Positions 1 to 11,816 of a DNA stretch of 64,000 nt are shown one piece after another. Where the stretch lies: positions 248,001-312,000 of the forward strand of contig CAWJZU010000022.1 of NCBI GenBank assembly GCA_963847345.1, in the 5' to 3' direction. How positions within the stretch are numbered: position 1 is the stretch's first letter; every line of letters begins with the position of its first letter. A program made the translations under genes and the position numbers. The stretch comes from DATARH01 sp963847345. GTDB taxonomy: Bacteria > Pseudomonadota > Alphaproteobacteria > ATCC43930 > CGMCC-115725. Below the pieces are notes generated by a model that did no database searches, was not told the origin of the DNA, and saw nothing but the letters and a program-made list of their open reading frames with translations.

Positions 1-174
1 ATCGGAGCAAACGGAAGAAGGCGGGAGGCGTGCACGCACCGGACTATCCGTCGGCCTCGCCTATTGCTACCAATCGGCCGGGAGTCTGCCGAATCCCCTC
101 CCCTGCCCCGCTCTCACCCGGCCGGCGGGAAAAGCGATGGCGAGGGGTACCCACCTGCAACGAGACCGCTGCCG

Positions 175-1302
175 ATGAGCGAGATCACCCCGATCACGAT
201 GCCGAAATGGGGTCTGACGATGACCGAGGGCAAGGTCCTCGGCTGGCTGAAGAAGGAGGGCGACAGCTACCGCGCCGGCGAGGAATTGCTCGAGATCGAG
301 ACGACCAAGATCACCAACGTCTTCGAGGCCAGTGAGCCGGGGACGTTGCGCCGCATCGTCGCCGCTTCCGGCGCGACATTGCCGATCGGCGCGCTGCTCG
401 CGGTCGCGGCGCCGTCCGGCGTGCCCGACAGCGACATCGACGCCTTTGTCGCCGGGTTCGTCGCACCCGAGCCGGCCTCGGATGAGGCCGCGACCGAGGC
501 CGGCGACATCGCGCCGCGCGAGATCGAGGCGGGCGGAAGACGGTTGCGGCTGCTCGATATCGGCAGCGGTACGGAGACGCCGATCGTGCTCGTGCACGGG
601 TTCGGTGGCGATCTCAATGATTGGATGTTCAACCATTCGGCGCTGGCCGGGAAACATCGCGCGATCGCGCTGGATCTGCCAGGGCATGGCGGCTCGGTCA
701 AAGAGGTCGGAGCCGGCGATGCTGAGACCTTCGCCGCCGCCGTTTCGGATGCGCTAGCCGTCCTCGCGATCGACCGCTTCCACATTGTCGGGCACTCGAT
801 GGGCGGCGCGATCGCGCTGGTGCTGGCCGGGCGAATGCCGCAACGCATCGCCTCAATAACGCTGATCGCCTCGGCCGGGCTGGGCCCCGAGATAAACGGT
901 ACTTTTATCGACGGCTACGTGAAAATTCAGCGGCGGCGCGAGGCGCAGCAGGTGCTTGCCGCTGTCGTGCACGATCCGTCGCTGGTCAGCCGCGCGATGA
1001 TCGAGGAGACGCTGCGATACAGACGGCTCGACGGGGTTCAGGCGGCGCTCGACACGATCGCGCGCGCCTGGTTCGCCGGCGATCGCCAGTCGCTCGATCT
1101 GCGGCCGGCCCTCGGCGCTTTATCGGCGCCGACGCAGATCATCTGGGGCCGAGACGATCGCATCATACCGGTCGCGCACGCCGAGGCGCTCGCGGGCAAA
1201 ATGCCCACGCATATCCTCGACGCGGTCGGGCACATTCCACAGATGGAGAAAGCAGGCGAGGTCAACCGGCTGATCGCCGCCTTTGTCGAGGCCAACCCCT
1301 AA
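175..1302 (+). CDS. acoC: AcoC-like dihydrolipoamide acyltransferase (lipoyl domain fused to alpha/beta hydrolase)
   Basis: Likely E2 component of an acetoin-dehydrogenase-type 2-oxo acid complex. The 375-aa protein has an N-terminal biotinyl/lipoyl domain (about 1-75) with the lipoyl-lysine motif ETTK at Lys45. An alpha/beta-hydrolase domain follows, with oxyanion motif HGFGG, nucleophile elbow GHSMGG and a C-terminal catalytic-type His (VGHIPQ). Direct fusion of these two domains without an E3-binding domain is the known AcoC architecture. Start ATG 175 is chosen because family homology begins at MSEITPITMPKWG; in-frame sequence upstream to 64 is Pro/Arg-rich and not conserved. Its stop TAA shares a base with the ATG of the amidase (TAATG), so the two are translationally coupled. 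E1 subunits would lie to the left, outside the window; bases 1-174 show no recognisable gene end. Confidence 0.85.
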   Translation: MSEITPITMPKWGLTMTEGKVLGWLKKEGDSYRAGEELLEIETTKITNVFEASEPGTLRRIVAASGATLPIGALLAVAAPSGVPDSDIDAFVAGFVAPEPASDEAATEAGDIAPREIEAGGRRLRLLDIGSGTETPIVLVHGFGGDLNDWMFNHSALAGKHRAIALDLPGHGGSVKEVGAGDAETFAAAVSDALAVLAIDRFHIVGHSMGGAIALVLAGRMPQRIASITLIASAGLGPEINGTFIDGYVKIQRRREAQQVLAAVVHDPSLVSRAMIEETLRYRRLDGVQAALDTIARAWFAGDRQSLDLRPALGALSAPTQIIWGRDDRIIPVAHAEALAGKMPTHILDAVGHIPQMEKAGEVNRLIAAFVEANP

Positions 1303-2650
1303 TGCCGGCAGCAGCGAAACCGACCGTCCTGCGCCTCGCCGCCGATCTCGCAGCGGCGCGAACATCGAGCCGCGAGTTGGTCGAGGCGGCGCTGGCGCGC
1401 ATCGCCGACCCGGCAGGCGAAGGGGTGCGAAGCTTTGTGAAGGTCTATGCCGACAGCGCCCGCACAGCGGCCGATGCGCAGGACCGCCTGCGCCGGGCCG
1501 GCTACGTCGCCTCGCTGCTCGCCGGGCCTGCCGGTATCGATCAAGGATCTGTTCGATGTCGCCGGCGAGGTCAGCCTTGCCGGCTCGAAGGCACTCGACG
1601 ACATGCCACCCGCCAGCAGCGACGCACCGGTCGTCGCGCGGCTACGCGCTGCCGGTGCCGTGCTGATCGGCCGCACCAACATGACCGAATTCGCGTTTTC
1701 CGGCGTCGGCATCAATCCGCATTACGGCACGCCCGGCAACCCCCACGACCGCCGCCTGATCCCCGGCGGATCGTCCTCCGGCGCCGCGGTGTCGGTGGGA
1801 GACGGGCAGGCTGTCGTCGCAATCGGCAGCGATACCGGCGGCTCGGTGCGCATCCCGGCAGCTCTGTGCGGCCTCGCCGGGTTCAAGCCGACGCAGCGCC
1901 GCATCCCGCGCGATGGCGTCGTGCCGCTCTCGACGACGCTCGAACTCGATCGGCCCGCTCGCCAACAGCATTGCCTGCTGTGCGATAGCCGACGCGGTCA
2001 TGGCGGGCGAGCCAGTCAACGCCCCCGCGCCGATGCCGGTGGATGGATTACGCCTGCTCGTGCCGCGCTCGCATGTGTTCGAGGGGCTCGCGCCGGAAGT
2101 GGCGGCGGCGTTCGAGGCAGCCTGCTCTTCCCTGTCGCGCGCCGGCGCCCGCCTTATCGACCGGCCGCTTCCCGAACTCGACGAAATCCCGAAAATCAAC
2201 GCAGCCGGCGGCTTCGCGCCGATCGAAGCCTATGCCTGGCACCGGGACCTGATCGCCCGGCGCGGTGGCGATTACGATCAGCGGGTGCGCGGCCGTATCG
2301 AGCGCGCCCAGGGAATGACCGCGGTCGAATACATCGCGCTGCGCGATGCCCGCGCCGGGCTGATCGCACGAATGGCACCGCTGACCGCCAGCTTCGACGC
2401 GCTGCTGATGCCGACCGTCGCGATCACCGCACCGCCGATTGCTTCCTTCGCCGACGATGCCGATTACCGCCGGTTGAACGCCTTGATCCTGCGCAACTGC
2501 TCGACGATCAACTTTCTCGACTGCTGCGCCGCCACGCTGCCGATCCAGCAACCCGGCGACGCGCCGGTCGGGCTGATGATCGTCGGCGAGCATCGCGGCG
2601 ACCACCGCCTGCTTGCCATTGCGCGCGGCATCGAGGAAGTGCTGGCCTGA
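1302..2650 (+). CDS. Amidase signature family protein, interrupted by two +1 frameshifts
   Basis: Amidase-signature hydrolase (GatA/AtzF-like, amide or carbamoyl substrate unknown). The reading runs through three frames. Residues from 1302 give the N-terminal helices. From about 1527 the frame moves +1 into LPVSIKDLFDVAGE, which carries the catalytic Lys, then GGSSSGAAVSVG and the Ser-cis-Ser/Ser nucleophile region GSDTGGSVRIPAA. Near 1943 it moves +1 again into SIGPLANSIACC and runs to the stop at 2650. Every segment matches the family, and joining them gives about 448 aa, a normal length. Each break is fixed by removing one base (an extra C at 1527-1528, an extra A at 1943-1944). This may be a true pseudogene, but the same lesion recurs in essential genes here, so insertion errors are more likely. 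It overlaps the upstream acoC stop. Confidence 0.75.
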
Positions 2651-2684
2651 CAGCACCTTTTCTATACGGACCCCACCTGGTCAT

Positions 2685-2761
2685 CCCCCGGGCTTTATCC
2701 CCGGGGGTCTCTAACAGGACAGGAGACGGCCGTCATGGCCGGAGTCAAGCCCGGCCATGAC
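2685..2761. repeat. REP-like palindromic element, double hairpin
   Basis: Two adjacent perfect palindromes lie between convergent genes. CCCCCGGG/CCCGGGGG is at 2685-2692 and 2700-2707. An 11-bp stem GTCATGGCCGG/CCGGCCATGAC is at 2732-2742 and 2751-2761. The second has the look of dispersed alphaproteobacterial REP elements; a related sequence recurs at 11704-11782. It could also end transcription from both sides. Confidence 0.6.
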
Positions 2762-2773
2762 AGTATGGCACTC

Positions 2774-3415
2774 TCAGCGCGCGGCGGCGACTTGCCGGAC
2801 CAGCCCGGCATAGGGACTGGCGCCCGTGCCCTGCGTCAGGATCAGATCGGGGTTCTTCGGCGGCACCGCGGGAACCGGGGCGGCCGGCTGAATGCCCGAC
2901 CGGTCCGGCGCCGCCCCCGCCGATCCGCAGTTGCCCGAGCTGTGCCGCTCGACCCGCGGCGGCGTCCCGTCGCCGCGCGCGGTGATCCGGACGCTCTGCG
3001 TGCACACGCCGTTGCCGGAAATAGTCGAGGCATAGGAATAGCTCTCGCCGCCCGGCGGGATTGCGCCGAATCCGGCCTCGGCAAGCCCGCCGGCAGCGGC
3101 GCGATCGGCCATCGCCCCGGCGTAGCCGAACACCGCCGCCGCCCGCCGATCCATTTCGGCCGCGATCCGGTCGAGCATCGCGAACGGCGAATCATATCCG
3201 AACACCGACGGCACTGGCATCCCGCCGTCGAACCTGGCCGGCGCGGGCACGAACACGACCCGCGGCGGCACGTCGCCGACATAGCGGATCTGCGCGATAC
3301 CGCCCCCCGGAACCGGGACGGTCATCACATGCGAGGTTTGCGCGGCCGCGGCACCGGCGACGCCGGTGCCGATGGCCGCGACGCCGGCGAGAAGAGTTTT
3401 GCGCAAGCTTGCCAT
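2774..3415 (-). CDS. Secreted hypothetical protein
   Basis: This 213-aa protein is of unrecognised family. Start ATG at 3415 is preceded by a GGGGAA ribosome-binding stretch and gives a clean signal peptide (MASLRKTLLAGVAAIGTGVA, cleavage after AAAAQ). The mature part is Ala/Gly/Pro-rich, with one Cys pair (NGVCTQ, SGNCGS) that could form a periplasmic disulfide. There is a short hydrophobic segment MTVPVPGGGIAQIRYVG near the N-terminus. The C-terminus is low-complexity proline-rich. It is convergent with the amidase across a REP element and divergent from rsmE with a 92-bp gap. A periplasmic or surface location is inferred from the signal peptide only. Confidence 0.65.
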   Translation of the reverse strand: MASLRKTLLAGVAAIGTGVAGAAAAQTSHVMTVPVPGGGIAQIRYVGDVPPRVVFVPAPARFDGGMPVPSVFGYDSPFAMLDRIAAEMDRRAAAVFGYAGAMADRAAAGGLAEAGFGAIPPGGESYSYASTISGNGVCTQSVRITARGDGTPPRVERHSSGNCGSAGAAPDRSGIQPAAPVPAVPPKNPDLILTQGTGASPYAGLVRQVAAAR

Positions 3416-3507
3416 GGCTAATTTTCCCCGGATTGCGAAGACAGGCTGCAGCCCTAATGTAGCTTGCGATCGGGCCAAGTCCAGAGGCCATAAATGGCGC
3501 AAAAACG

Positions 3508-4273
3508 ATGACCTTGTTAACCTCAGAGCGCCCCGTCGCACGCCTCTACATCCCGGAGCCGCTTGCCGCCGGCGCGGTGGTGCCGCTTACCGACGAAAAT
3601 TTGCACCGGCTGCGCAATGTGCTGCGCCTCGCGGCCGGCGCCACGGTCGCAGCCTTCAACGAGCGCGACGGCGAGTTTCTGTGCCGTATCGACGAACTAC
3701 GGCGCAGTCGACGGCGCGCTCAAGGCCATCGAGCAGCGCTGCGGGCCCGAACCGGGCCCGGATGTCTGGCTGGTCTTCGCGCCAATCAAACGCGCCCGCC
3801 TCGAATGGGTCGTCGAAAAGGCGACCGAGCTTGGGGCGGCCGCTTTGGTTCCGGTCGTAACCGCGCGCACGCAGTCGGAACGCGTCAATCGCGAGCGGCT
3901 GCGGGTGATCGCCATCGCCGCGTCCGAGCAGAGCGAGCGCATATCGCTGCCGGAGATCCGACCAGAGGTGCAGCTGGGCCGCCTGCTCGCCGACTGGCCC
4001 GCCGACCGACGCCTTGTCCTGTGCGATGAAAGCGGCGCCGGCCAGCCGGTCGCGGCGGCGCTCGCCGGGCTGAACGGCGCGGTGCCGGCCGCGGTGTTTG
4101 TCGGGCCGGAAGGGGGCTTCACCGAAACGGAGCTTGACGCTCTCAGCAAACTATCCATTGTTACGCGCGTCGGGCTCGGCCCGAGGGTCCTGCGCGCGGA
4201 GACCGCCGCTCTTGCCGCGCTGGCGGTCTATCAGGCGATCGCCGGAGATTGGCGGCTTGTGCGAGAACGCTGA
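3508..4273 (+). CDS. rsmE: 16S rRNA (uracil-1498-N3)-methyltransferase RsmE, one +1 frameshift
   Basis: RsmE is a SPOUT-class enzyme that methylates N3 of U1498 in 16S rRNA. The N-terminal PUA-like part (RLYIPEPL, ENLHRLRNVLRL) reads from ATG 3508. Near 3697-3700 the frame moves +1 and continues with the SPOUT domain. That domain includes KRARLEWVVEKATELGAAALVPV, a RTQSERVN segment, the knot motif VGPEGGFTETELD and the terminal GPRVLRAETAALAAL. Removing one base from GAACTAC restores a normal protein of about 254 aa. The neighbour gshA starts 41 bp downstream on the same strand, an arrangement seen in other alphaproteobacteria. All catalytic-domain motifs are intact, so a sequencing insertion is more likely than gene decay. 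Confidence 0.85.
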
Positions 4274-4313
4274 GCGCCGGAAGTTCTTCACCATCGGGGA
4301 TTTTGGGAGCCGC

Positions 4314-5681
4314 ATGTCTGGCCCGTCGAGCCTGCAAGGACCGCCGATCACCGACAAGCGGCAGCTGGTCGAGTATCACGAGCGCGGCGGCAAGCCGGAG
4401 AGCGAGTGGCGCATCGGCACCGAGCACGAGAAATTCGTGTTCCGCCGCGCCGATCTGAAGCGGGCGCCCTATGAGGGATCGGGCGGCATCGGCGCGCTGT
4501 TGCAGCGCATGACCCGCTTCGGCTGGGAGCCGGTGCTCGAAAAGGGCAATGTCATCGCGCTGTCGAACGACAGCCGCTGTTCGATCACGCTAGAACCGGG
4601 CGGGCAGTTCGAATTGAGCGGGGCGCCGCTCGAAACCGTGCACCATACCTGCGAGGAAGTTCACGAGCACCTGCGACAGGTGCGCGAGGTTTGCGACGAA
4701 TTGGGGCTCGGCATGATCGGGCTCGGTTTCGACCCGCTGTCGCGGCGCGACGAAGTACCGTGGATGCCGAAGGGCCGCTACCGCATCATGCGCGAGTACA
4801 TGCCGAAAAAGGGCCGACTCGGCCTCGACATGATGCTGCGCACCTGCACCGTGCAGACCAATCTCGACTACCGCAGCGAAGCTGATATGGTGCGCAAGTT
4901 CCGCGCCAGCCTCGCCTTGCAGCCGGTCGCGGTTGCCCTGTTCGCCAACTCGCCGTTCGTCGAGGGCCGACCGTCGGGGTATCTCAGCTATCGCAGCCTG
5001 GTGTGGACCGACACCGACCCGGACCGCTGCGGCACACTGCCGTTCGTGTTCGAGGACGGGTTCGGGTTCGAACGCTATGTCGATTATCTGCTCGATATCC
5101 CGATGTATTTCGTCTATCGCGACGGCAACTATATCGACGCGAGCGGACAATCGTTCCGCGACTTCCTGGCCGGAAGGCTGCCGGCGCTGCCGGGCGAACT
5201 GCCGCTGATCGGCGATTGGGTCGATCATGCCACGACAGCGTTCCCCGAGGTCAGGCTGAAAAGCTATCTCGAAATGCGCGGCGCCGATGGCGGCCCGTGG
5301 CGGCGGCTCTGCGCCTTGCCGGCGCTGTGGGTCGGGCTGCTGTACGACGCCGCCGCGCTCGACGCGGCCTGCGATCTCGTCGCCGACTGGACCGAAGAGG
5401 AGCGCGAGGCGATGCGGCGCGACGTACCGCGGCTCGGGCTGGAGACGCCACACCGCAGCCGCAAGCTGCGCGACATCGCGCTCGAAATGCTCGAAATCGC
5501 ACGCGAGGGTCTGCACCGGCGCGCCCGCCGCGACCCGTGCGGCGAGGACGAGACGCACTATCTCGACGCGCTGTTCACGATCGCCGGCGGCGGCCGCACC
5601 CCGGCCGAGGAGCTGATCGAGGATTTTCACACCCGCTGGGGCGGCCGGATCGAACCCATCTTCACCGAACACGCGTATTAA
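4314..5681 (+). CDS. gshA: Glutamate-cysteine ligase, plant/alphaproteobacterial type
   Basis: First enzyme of glutathione synthesis: joins the gamma-carboxyl of glutamate to cysteine using ATP, in the cytosol. The 455-aa protein matches the plant-type GCS class rather than the E. coli GshA class. Visible motifs include WRIGTEHEKF (about 35), the substrate-binding strand SITLEPGGQFELSG, GRYRIMREYMP, TCTVQTNLDY and the DEVPWMPKGRY loop. Start ATG 4314 is chosen for GGGAG five bases upstream and because homology begins there; the frame stays open upstream but overlaps rsmE. It probably shares a transcript with rsmE. Confidence 0.93.
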   Translation: MSGPSSLQGPPITDKRQLVEYHERGGKPESEWRIGTEHEKFVFRRADLKRAPYEGSGGIGALLQRMTRFGWEPVLEKGNVIALSNDSRCSITLEPGGQFELSGAPLETVHHTCEEVHEHLRQVREVCDELGLGMIGLGFDPLSRRDEVPWMPKGRYRIMREYMPKKGRLGLDMMLRTCTVQTNLDYRSEADMVRKFRASLALQPVAVALFANSPFVEGRPSGYLSYRSLVWTDTDPDRCGTLPFVFEDGFGFERYVDYLLDIPMYFVYRDGNYIDASGQSFRDFLAGRLPALPGELPLIGDWVDHATTAFPEVRLKSYLEMRGADGGPWRRLCALPALWVGLLYDAAALDAACDLVADWTEEEREAMRRDVPRLGLETPHRSRKLRDIALEMLEIAREGLHRRARRDPCGEDETHYLDALFTIAGGGRTPAEELIEDFHTRWGGRIEPIFTEHAY

Positions 5682-5768
5682 AAAGAGGTCGAAAAATCGT
5701 TCGAAGAGGTTTGGTATCCCGGCGGCAGTTCCCGCGCTACCATTGCAAGCCCAATAGCGATCCGCCGG

Positions 5769-6500
5769 TTATTGTGCGTCCAGCCAATTGTTTGACCCCG
5801 TTGACTTTACCGCCACATTCGAGAAGAAAACGTGCAGCGGCTTATCGTCGGCCGTTCCACGGTGATCCAGCGAGAACAACAGCGGTCCGGCTCTCTTGTA
5901 GTCAGCCCATGTCGCAATCACCACGCCCGGTTTCGCGGACCCCCCGCGGCGAAACGCCATTTCCTGAACTCGATCGTCCGGGCCGACATAAAGCTCCCAA
6001 GCGTCACCCGGCGAATAGCCCCCATCCGTCGAATATTTTGCGACGATCTTTTCCGCCGAACCATCCCCGAGCGGCAGCTTCTGCATGCCGGCGTCTTCCA
6101 CCGCGACGCCATCCCAGACAAAATGGAAAGGAAGAAGCAGCCAATACTGATCGTTCACAAACCCCGGATCGATTTTGTCCTTTACTTCTTCGGCTTGGCT
6201 GCCGAGTTGAGAACGCAGGTACGTGATCTTCACCGGCTTGCCCGACTTGTCTTTCCCTTCATAGGTGACCTGGTCGGTCTTCGGCTCCCATATCCATGAG
6301 CGGGAATGATCGACTCCCGGGAACTGAGCGTTGAAGGTATAACGGATCGCTTCGATTTGCCCGAACAAGTCGATCCCATAGGTCTTGGCAAGCTTTTCAA
6401 CGATGGGCGGAAGCTGCTGCGCCTCGGAAGTCGCCGGGACAAGCAACAGCAGGCCGACCGCCAGATGTCGGATCGCATCACGTCGGCTCAGGAAACTCAT
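5769..6500 (-). CDS. Conserved secreted protein of unknown function
   Basis: The 243-aa protein has an N-terminal signal peptide that contains an Arg pair (MSFLSRRDAIRHLAVGLLLLV, cleavage near SEAQQ). SRRDAIRHL resembles a twin-arginine signal, though the residue after the pair is not typical. The mature part is rich in Trp/Tyr and acidic residues, with motifs SRSWIWEPKTDQVTY, NDQYWLLLPFHFVWDG, GDAWELYVGPD and FSLDHRGTADD. This pattern recalls a family of periplasmic proteins with a LolA-like antiparallel fold that is often annotated only as hypothetical; the fold is an inference. Convergent with gshA (87-bp gap). Confidence 0.7.
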   Translation of the reverse strand: MSFLSRRDAIRHLAVGLLLLVPATSEAQQLPPIVEKLAKTYGIDLFGQIEAIRYTFNAQFPGVDHSRSWIWEPKTDQVTYEGKDKSGKPVKITYLRSQLGSQAEEVKDKIDPGFVNDQYWLLLPFHFVWDGVAVEDAGMQKLPLGDGSAEKIVAKYSTDGGYSPGDAWELYVGPDDRVQEMAFRRGGSAKPGVVIATWADYKRAGPLLFSLDHRGTADDKPLHVFFSNVAVKSTGSNNWLDAQ

Positions 6501-6653
6501 CAGCGATGCTCCTGCGCTATTTGAATGCCGAACCGCACGCGAGCAACGGGTGCAAATGGGCCAGAGCGAAGCGAAGTTTAATTCGGCTGGTCGGCCAGGA
6601 AATCACGGTGGCATCCCTCTCCGCCCGAGGACGGAGAGGGGCATAGGCTGCGC

Positions 6654-7490
6654 TTATTTCAGGTGCTTCTTCAGGAAGTCCAGAGCCGGTGCGTGCGTCG
6701 TGTCGGTGTTGCGCTTCTCGTTGTCGAAGTAGGTGATCTCGATGTCGCCGCCGGCGTTGCGGTAATTGCTGACAAAGCGCTCGGGTTCGTTGCCGGGGAA
6801 ATTCAAATCCTCGTCGTGATAGTCGTGCGTCAGATCGGGGCGGCCCTGGATCCAGATCGCCGGCGGCATCACGACCTTCTCGCCCTTTTCGAGGATCAGC
6901 ATCGGGTTGCCTTCGGCCATCGTGGCTTCGTCATGCCAATAGGTCTCGTGCTTCTTGTCCATGCCGACGGCCCAGCCCGGCGGGTTGCCGGCGGCGACCA
7001 GCCGCTTCGCATGGCGATAGCGTGACAGCGGGTTGATCACCGGCCACAGCATCACGACGGCCTTGACGCTGGCATCGACGCCGGACGGTCCCGGAATTTC
7101 CGTATAACGCGGGTCGTTCGGCCGCATCGCGACCAGCATCGCGAGATGGCCGCCGCTCGACGCCCCGCCGATCGCGACCTGATCGGGGTTGATCTTCAGT
7201 TCCTTGGCATGACCCTTGGCCCAGCGGATGCCGTAATGGATGTCGGCGAGGGTGGTCGGATAGCCGTCCGGGCCGTGCCGGAAATTCAGCGTGAGCATGA
7301 CGACGCCGCGTTGCGCCAAGTACTCGCCGAGGCTGGTGCGGTCTTCGAGATCGCCATTATTCCAGGCGCCTCCGTGCAGATCGATGTAGCAGGGGAACGG
7401 CCCGGCGCCTTCGGGCTTGAACACCCGCGCCATGATCTCGCGGCTGCCGTGTTTCAGATAGCAGATGTTCTCTGTCGTGAATTGAGGCAT
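6654..7490 (-). CDS. Alpha/beta hydrolase, BD-FAE/esterase-lipase type
   Basis: Cytosolic serine hydrolase of 278 aa related to the HSL-like or BD-FAE esterases. The oxyanion motif is HGGAWNNGD (about residue 40). The nucleophile elbow is GGASSGGHLAML (about 110). A DLTHDYHDED segment and the C-terminal Thr-His-Ala (THAPALDFL) supply the acid/His region. No signal peptide is visible. The substrate cannot be told from the sequence. It sits alone, with the next gene upstream being rpoD on the same strand 278 bp away; that gap shows no further gene. Confidence 0.8.
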   Translation of the reverse strand: MPQFTTENICYLKHGSREIMARVFKPEGAGPFPCYIDLHGGAWNNGDLEDRTSLGEYLAQRGVVMLTLNFRHGPDGYPTTLADIHYGIRWAKGHAKELKINPDQVAIGGASSGGHLAMLVAMRPNDPRYTEIPGPSGVDASVKAVVMLWPVINPLSRYRHAKRLVAAGNPPGWAVGMDKKHETYWHDEATMAEGNPMLILEKGEKVVMPPAIWIQGRPDLTHDYHDEDLNFPGNEPERFVSNYRNAGGDIEITYFDNEKRNTDTTHAPALDFLKKHLK

Positions 7491-7768
7491 CGTGTTGTCC
7501 TCCCTTGAGCCAGAACGGCCCGAGCCAGGATAGCTCTACTAGGCCAAGATGGCGCGCCGCCTTGCGATGCGAGGCTTGCGTCGGCAGGATTGCGCACCTC
7601 ACCTTACCGCCGGTCGGCCCCGGCAACCATTGCGAATTTCGCGGGTCGCCGGGCGGTCCGGGCCGGGCCGGAGTATACCGAGCGGGCGTGGGGGCACGGT
7701 TTTCCAATGAATCAGCCTCGTGGGAAGGCTCCCACGGGGCTGCGGTGTGGGCGGCAGGACCGGGCCGC

Positions 7769-9754
<1,986 letters not shown>

Positions 9755-9849
9755 GCCGCCATCCTTCGTTTGAAGCACCTCAAGGCACCACGCCCCGCCG
9801 GAAGCGCGATGCCCCTACCCTATGCGTTTGTCCTGCTGCGCACCGCGAC

Positions 9850-11680
9850 CTACAACTCGACCCCGCCGATCGGACCGTCCTGCAATTCCCGCTCCTTGAG
9901 CGCGGTCAGCCGGCGCGCGTTCTCGGCCGAGGGATCGGCCGCGAACGCACGGCTCGCCGCCTCGATTTCGCCGCGCCCATCTGTTTGCAGGAGCTGGAGG
10001 GTTTCTGTGAGGCCTTGCCTGATCACCTCAGGATCATCTCCTCTGCCTACGGCAAAGCCTGCATGCCTGGCTGTCGCGATCGCCAGACCGCCGAGCGTCT
10101 GTGCGTGGCCGCACAACGCTAAGTGTTGCCGCAGAGTTTGGGCGTCAAGCCCCGGGCCGCTATGGGCGACCTGTAGAATCGACCGTCGCAAATTGTCAAG
10201 CTCCGGCTCAGGGAAATCGATCGCGGCGAGGTACTCGACCCACTGATCGATCAGCGACGGATGCGCGATGAAAATGCCGAGGACGATCTCGCGGTTGCGC
10301 CGACCCGGCAACGGCGGAAGCGGCGGCGCCAAGTCAGCCGTCGCCGCAGTGGTTCGGACCGCGGTACGACGGCCGCCGAAACGCGAGCCAAACTGCCGCG
10401 CCGGCCTGTCCGGCCGTGCCCCGCCGAACAGGCGATCGCGGAAAAACCGGCGGTATTCGTACTGCACGGAACGGTCGGCAATCAGACCGGCCTGCGCCAT
10501 CAGCCGGCGTTCGAGATCGGCGCGCCGCTCCGGCGTATCGATCGGCCCGGCATTCAGCTCCGCCTGCCAAAGCATCTCCGACAGCGGAAAGGCCGCCGCG
10601 ATGATTCGCGTGAACGCATCCGCGCCGCCGGCATGCAAAAGTGAATCAGGGTCCTCGCCGGGGGGCAGCGCAGCAAAGTGTAGACTGCGCCCCGGCTGCA
10701 GCAAAGGCAGGGCGCGGGAAAGCGCGCGCAGCGCGGCGCGGCTTCCGGCCGCATCGCCGTCGAAGCACAGGACCGGTTCGGGCGCGAGCCGCCACAATTC
10801 GTGCAGCTGCGTTTCGGTCAACGCAGTGCCGAGCGGCGCGACGGCGCCGCCGAACCCGGCGCGGTGCAGCGCAATCACATCCATATAGCCTTCGACGAGG
10901 ATGACCGCGCTGGCGGGCTCGCGGGCAGCATTGGCGCGCGCCGTTGCCCAGCCGTAGAGATTGCGTCCCTTCTCGAAGACCGGCGTGTCCGGCGAATTCA
11001 GGTATTTCGGCTGCTCGTCGCCCAGCGTCCGCCCGCCAAAGGCGATGATGCGGCCGGCGCGGTCGCCGATCGGGAACATTACGCGGCCACGGAACCAGTC
11101 GTAGGGTGCGCCCCCGTCCTCGGGCACGCGCAAGAGACCGGCCTCGCGCAGCAGCGCCTCGGGGAAATCGTCCGCGAGAGCACGCCGCAGCGCCTGTCGA
11201 TCATCCGGCGCCCAGCCCAACCGGAAACGTCGAATTGACTCACTCGTCGAGTCCACGCCGGGTCAGATACTCGCGCGCCCGCAGCCCGGCCGGCCCCCAG
11301 AGCTGCGCCTCGTAGAACTCGGCCGCGGCAGCGAGCGCTTCGAGCAGCGTCTTCTGGCGCTGCGCCCGCTCGCGCTCCTGCGGGGTCTGCTGCGGCACCG
11401 CGATCCCGGCCTCGCCGGCCAGGCGCTCGACGGCCTCGACAAAATCGAGATTGTCGGCGCGCATGACAAAGCCGATTGCGTCACCATGCGCGCCGCAACC
11501 GAAGCAATGAAAAAATCCCTTGTCCTCGACGACGTAGAAGGACGGCGTCTTTTCGTTATGAAACGGGCACAGCCCCGAGTGCTCGCGGCCGCGCCGCACC
11601 AGCCGCACCCGCCGCCCGACCAGATCGGCGAGCGACACACGGGCGCGCAATTCGTCAAGAAATCCAGACGGAAAGGCCAT
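9850..11680 (-). CDS. dnaG: DNA primase DnaG, split by a 4-bp tandem duplication
   Basis: Synthesises RNA primers at the replication fork. Start ATG 11680 (MAFPSGFLDELRARVSL). The zinc finger is CPFHNEKTPSF followed by FHCFGCG. The first frame ends at RAREYLTRRGLDE with TGA at 11240-11242. The second frame picks up at SIRRFRLGWAPDD and continues through the TOPRIM domain (ILVEGYMDVIALHRAGF, CFDGDAAG) and a C-terminal helicase-binding region to 9850. The break coincides with a direct 4-bp duplication, ACTCACTC on the plus strand at 11238-11245. Deleting one copy restores RRGLDESIRRFRLG, as in other primases. As primase is essential, an assembly error is the likely cause; a two-polypeptide primase would be remarkable and would cut the catalytic domain. 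Confidence 0.9.
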
Positions 11681-11703
11681 GCGCTCTATCGCGCCAGCAT
11701 TTT

Positions 11704-11782
11704 CGTCATGGCGGGGCTTGACCCAGCCATCCACGAGACAGCGCCACGAGGCGGACCCCCGGGACAAGCCGGTGGATGACGG
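11704..11782. repeat. REP-like element between yqeY and dnaG
   Basis: Imperfect inverted repeat bounded by CGTCATGG on the left and GGATGACGG on the right, with an inner CCCCCGGG block and GCTTGACCC. It resembles the dispersed GTCATGGCCGG-type elements of alphaproteobacteria, including the copy at 2732-2761. It occupies the gap between yqeY and dnaG on their transcript. Confidence 0.5.
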
Positions 11783-11816
11783 TTCTTTTGCACGGGCAAC
11801 GGAGGCGACGTCAACG

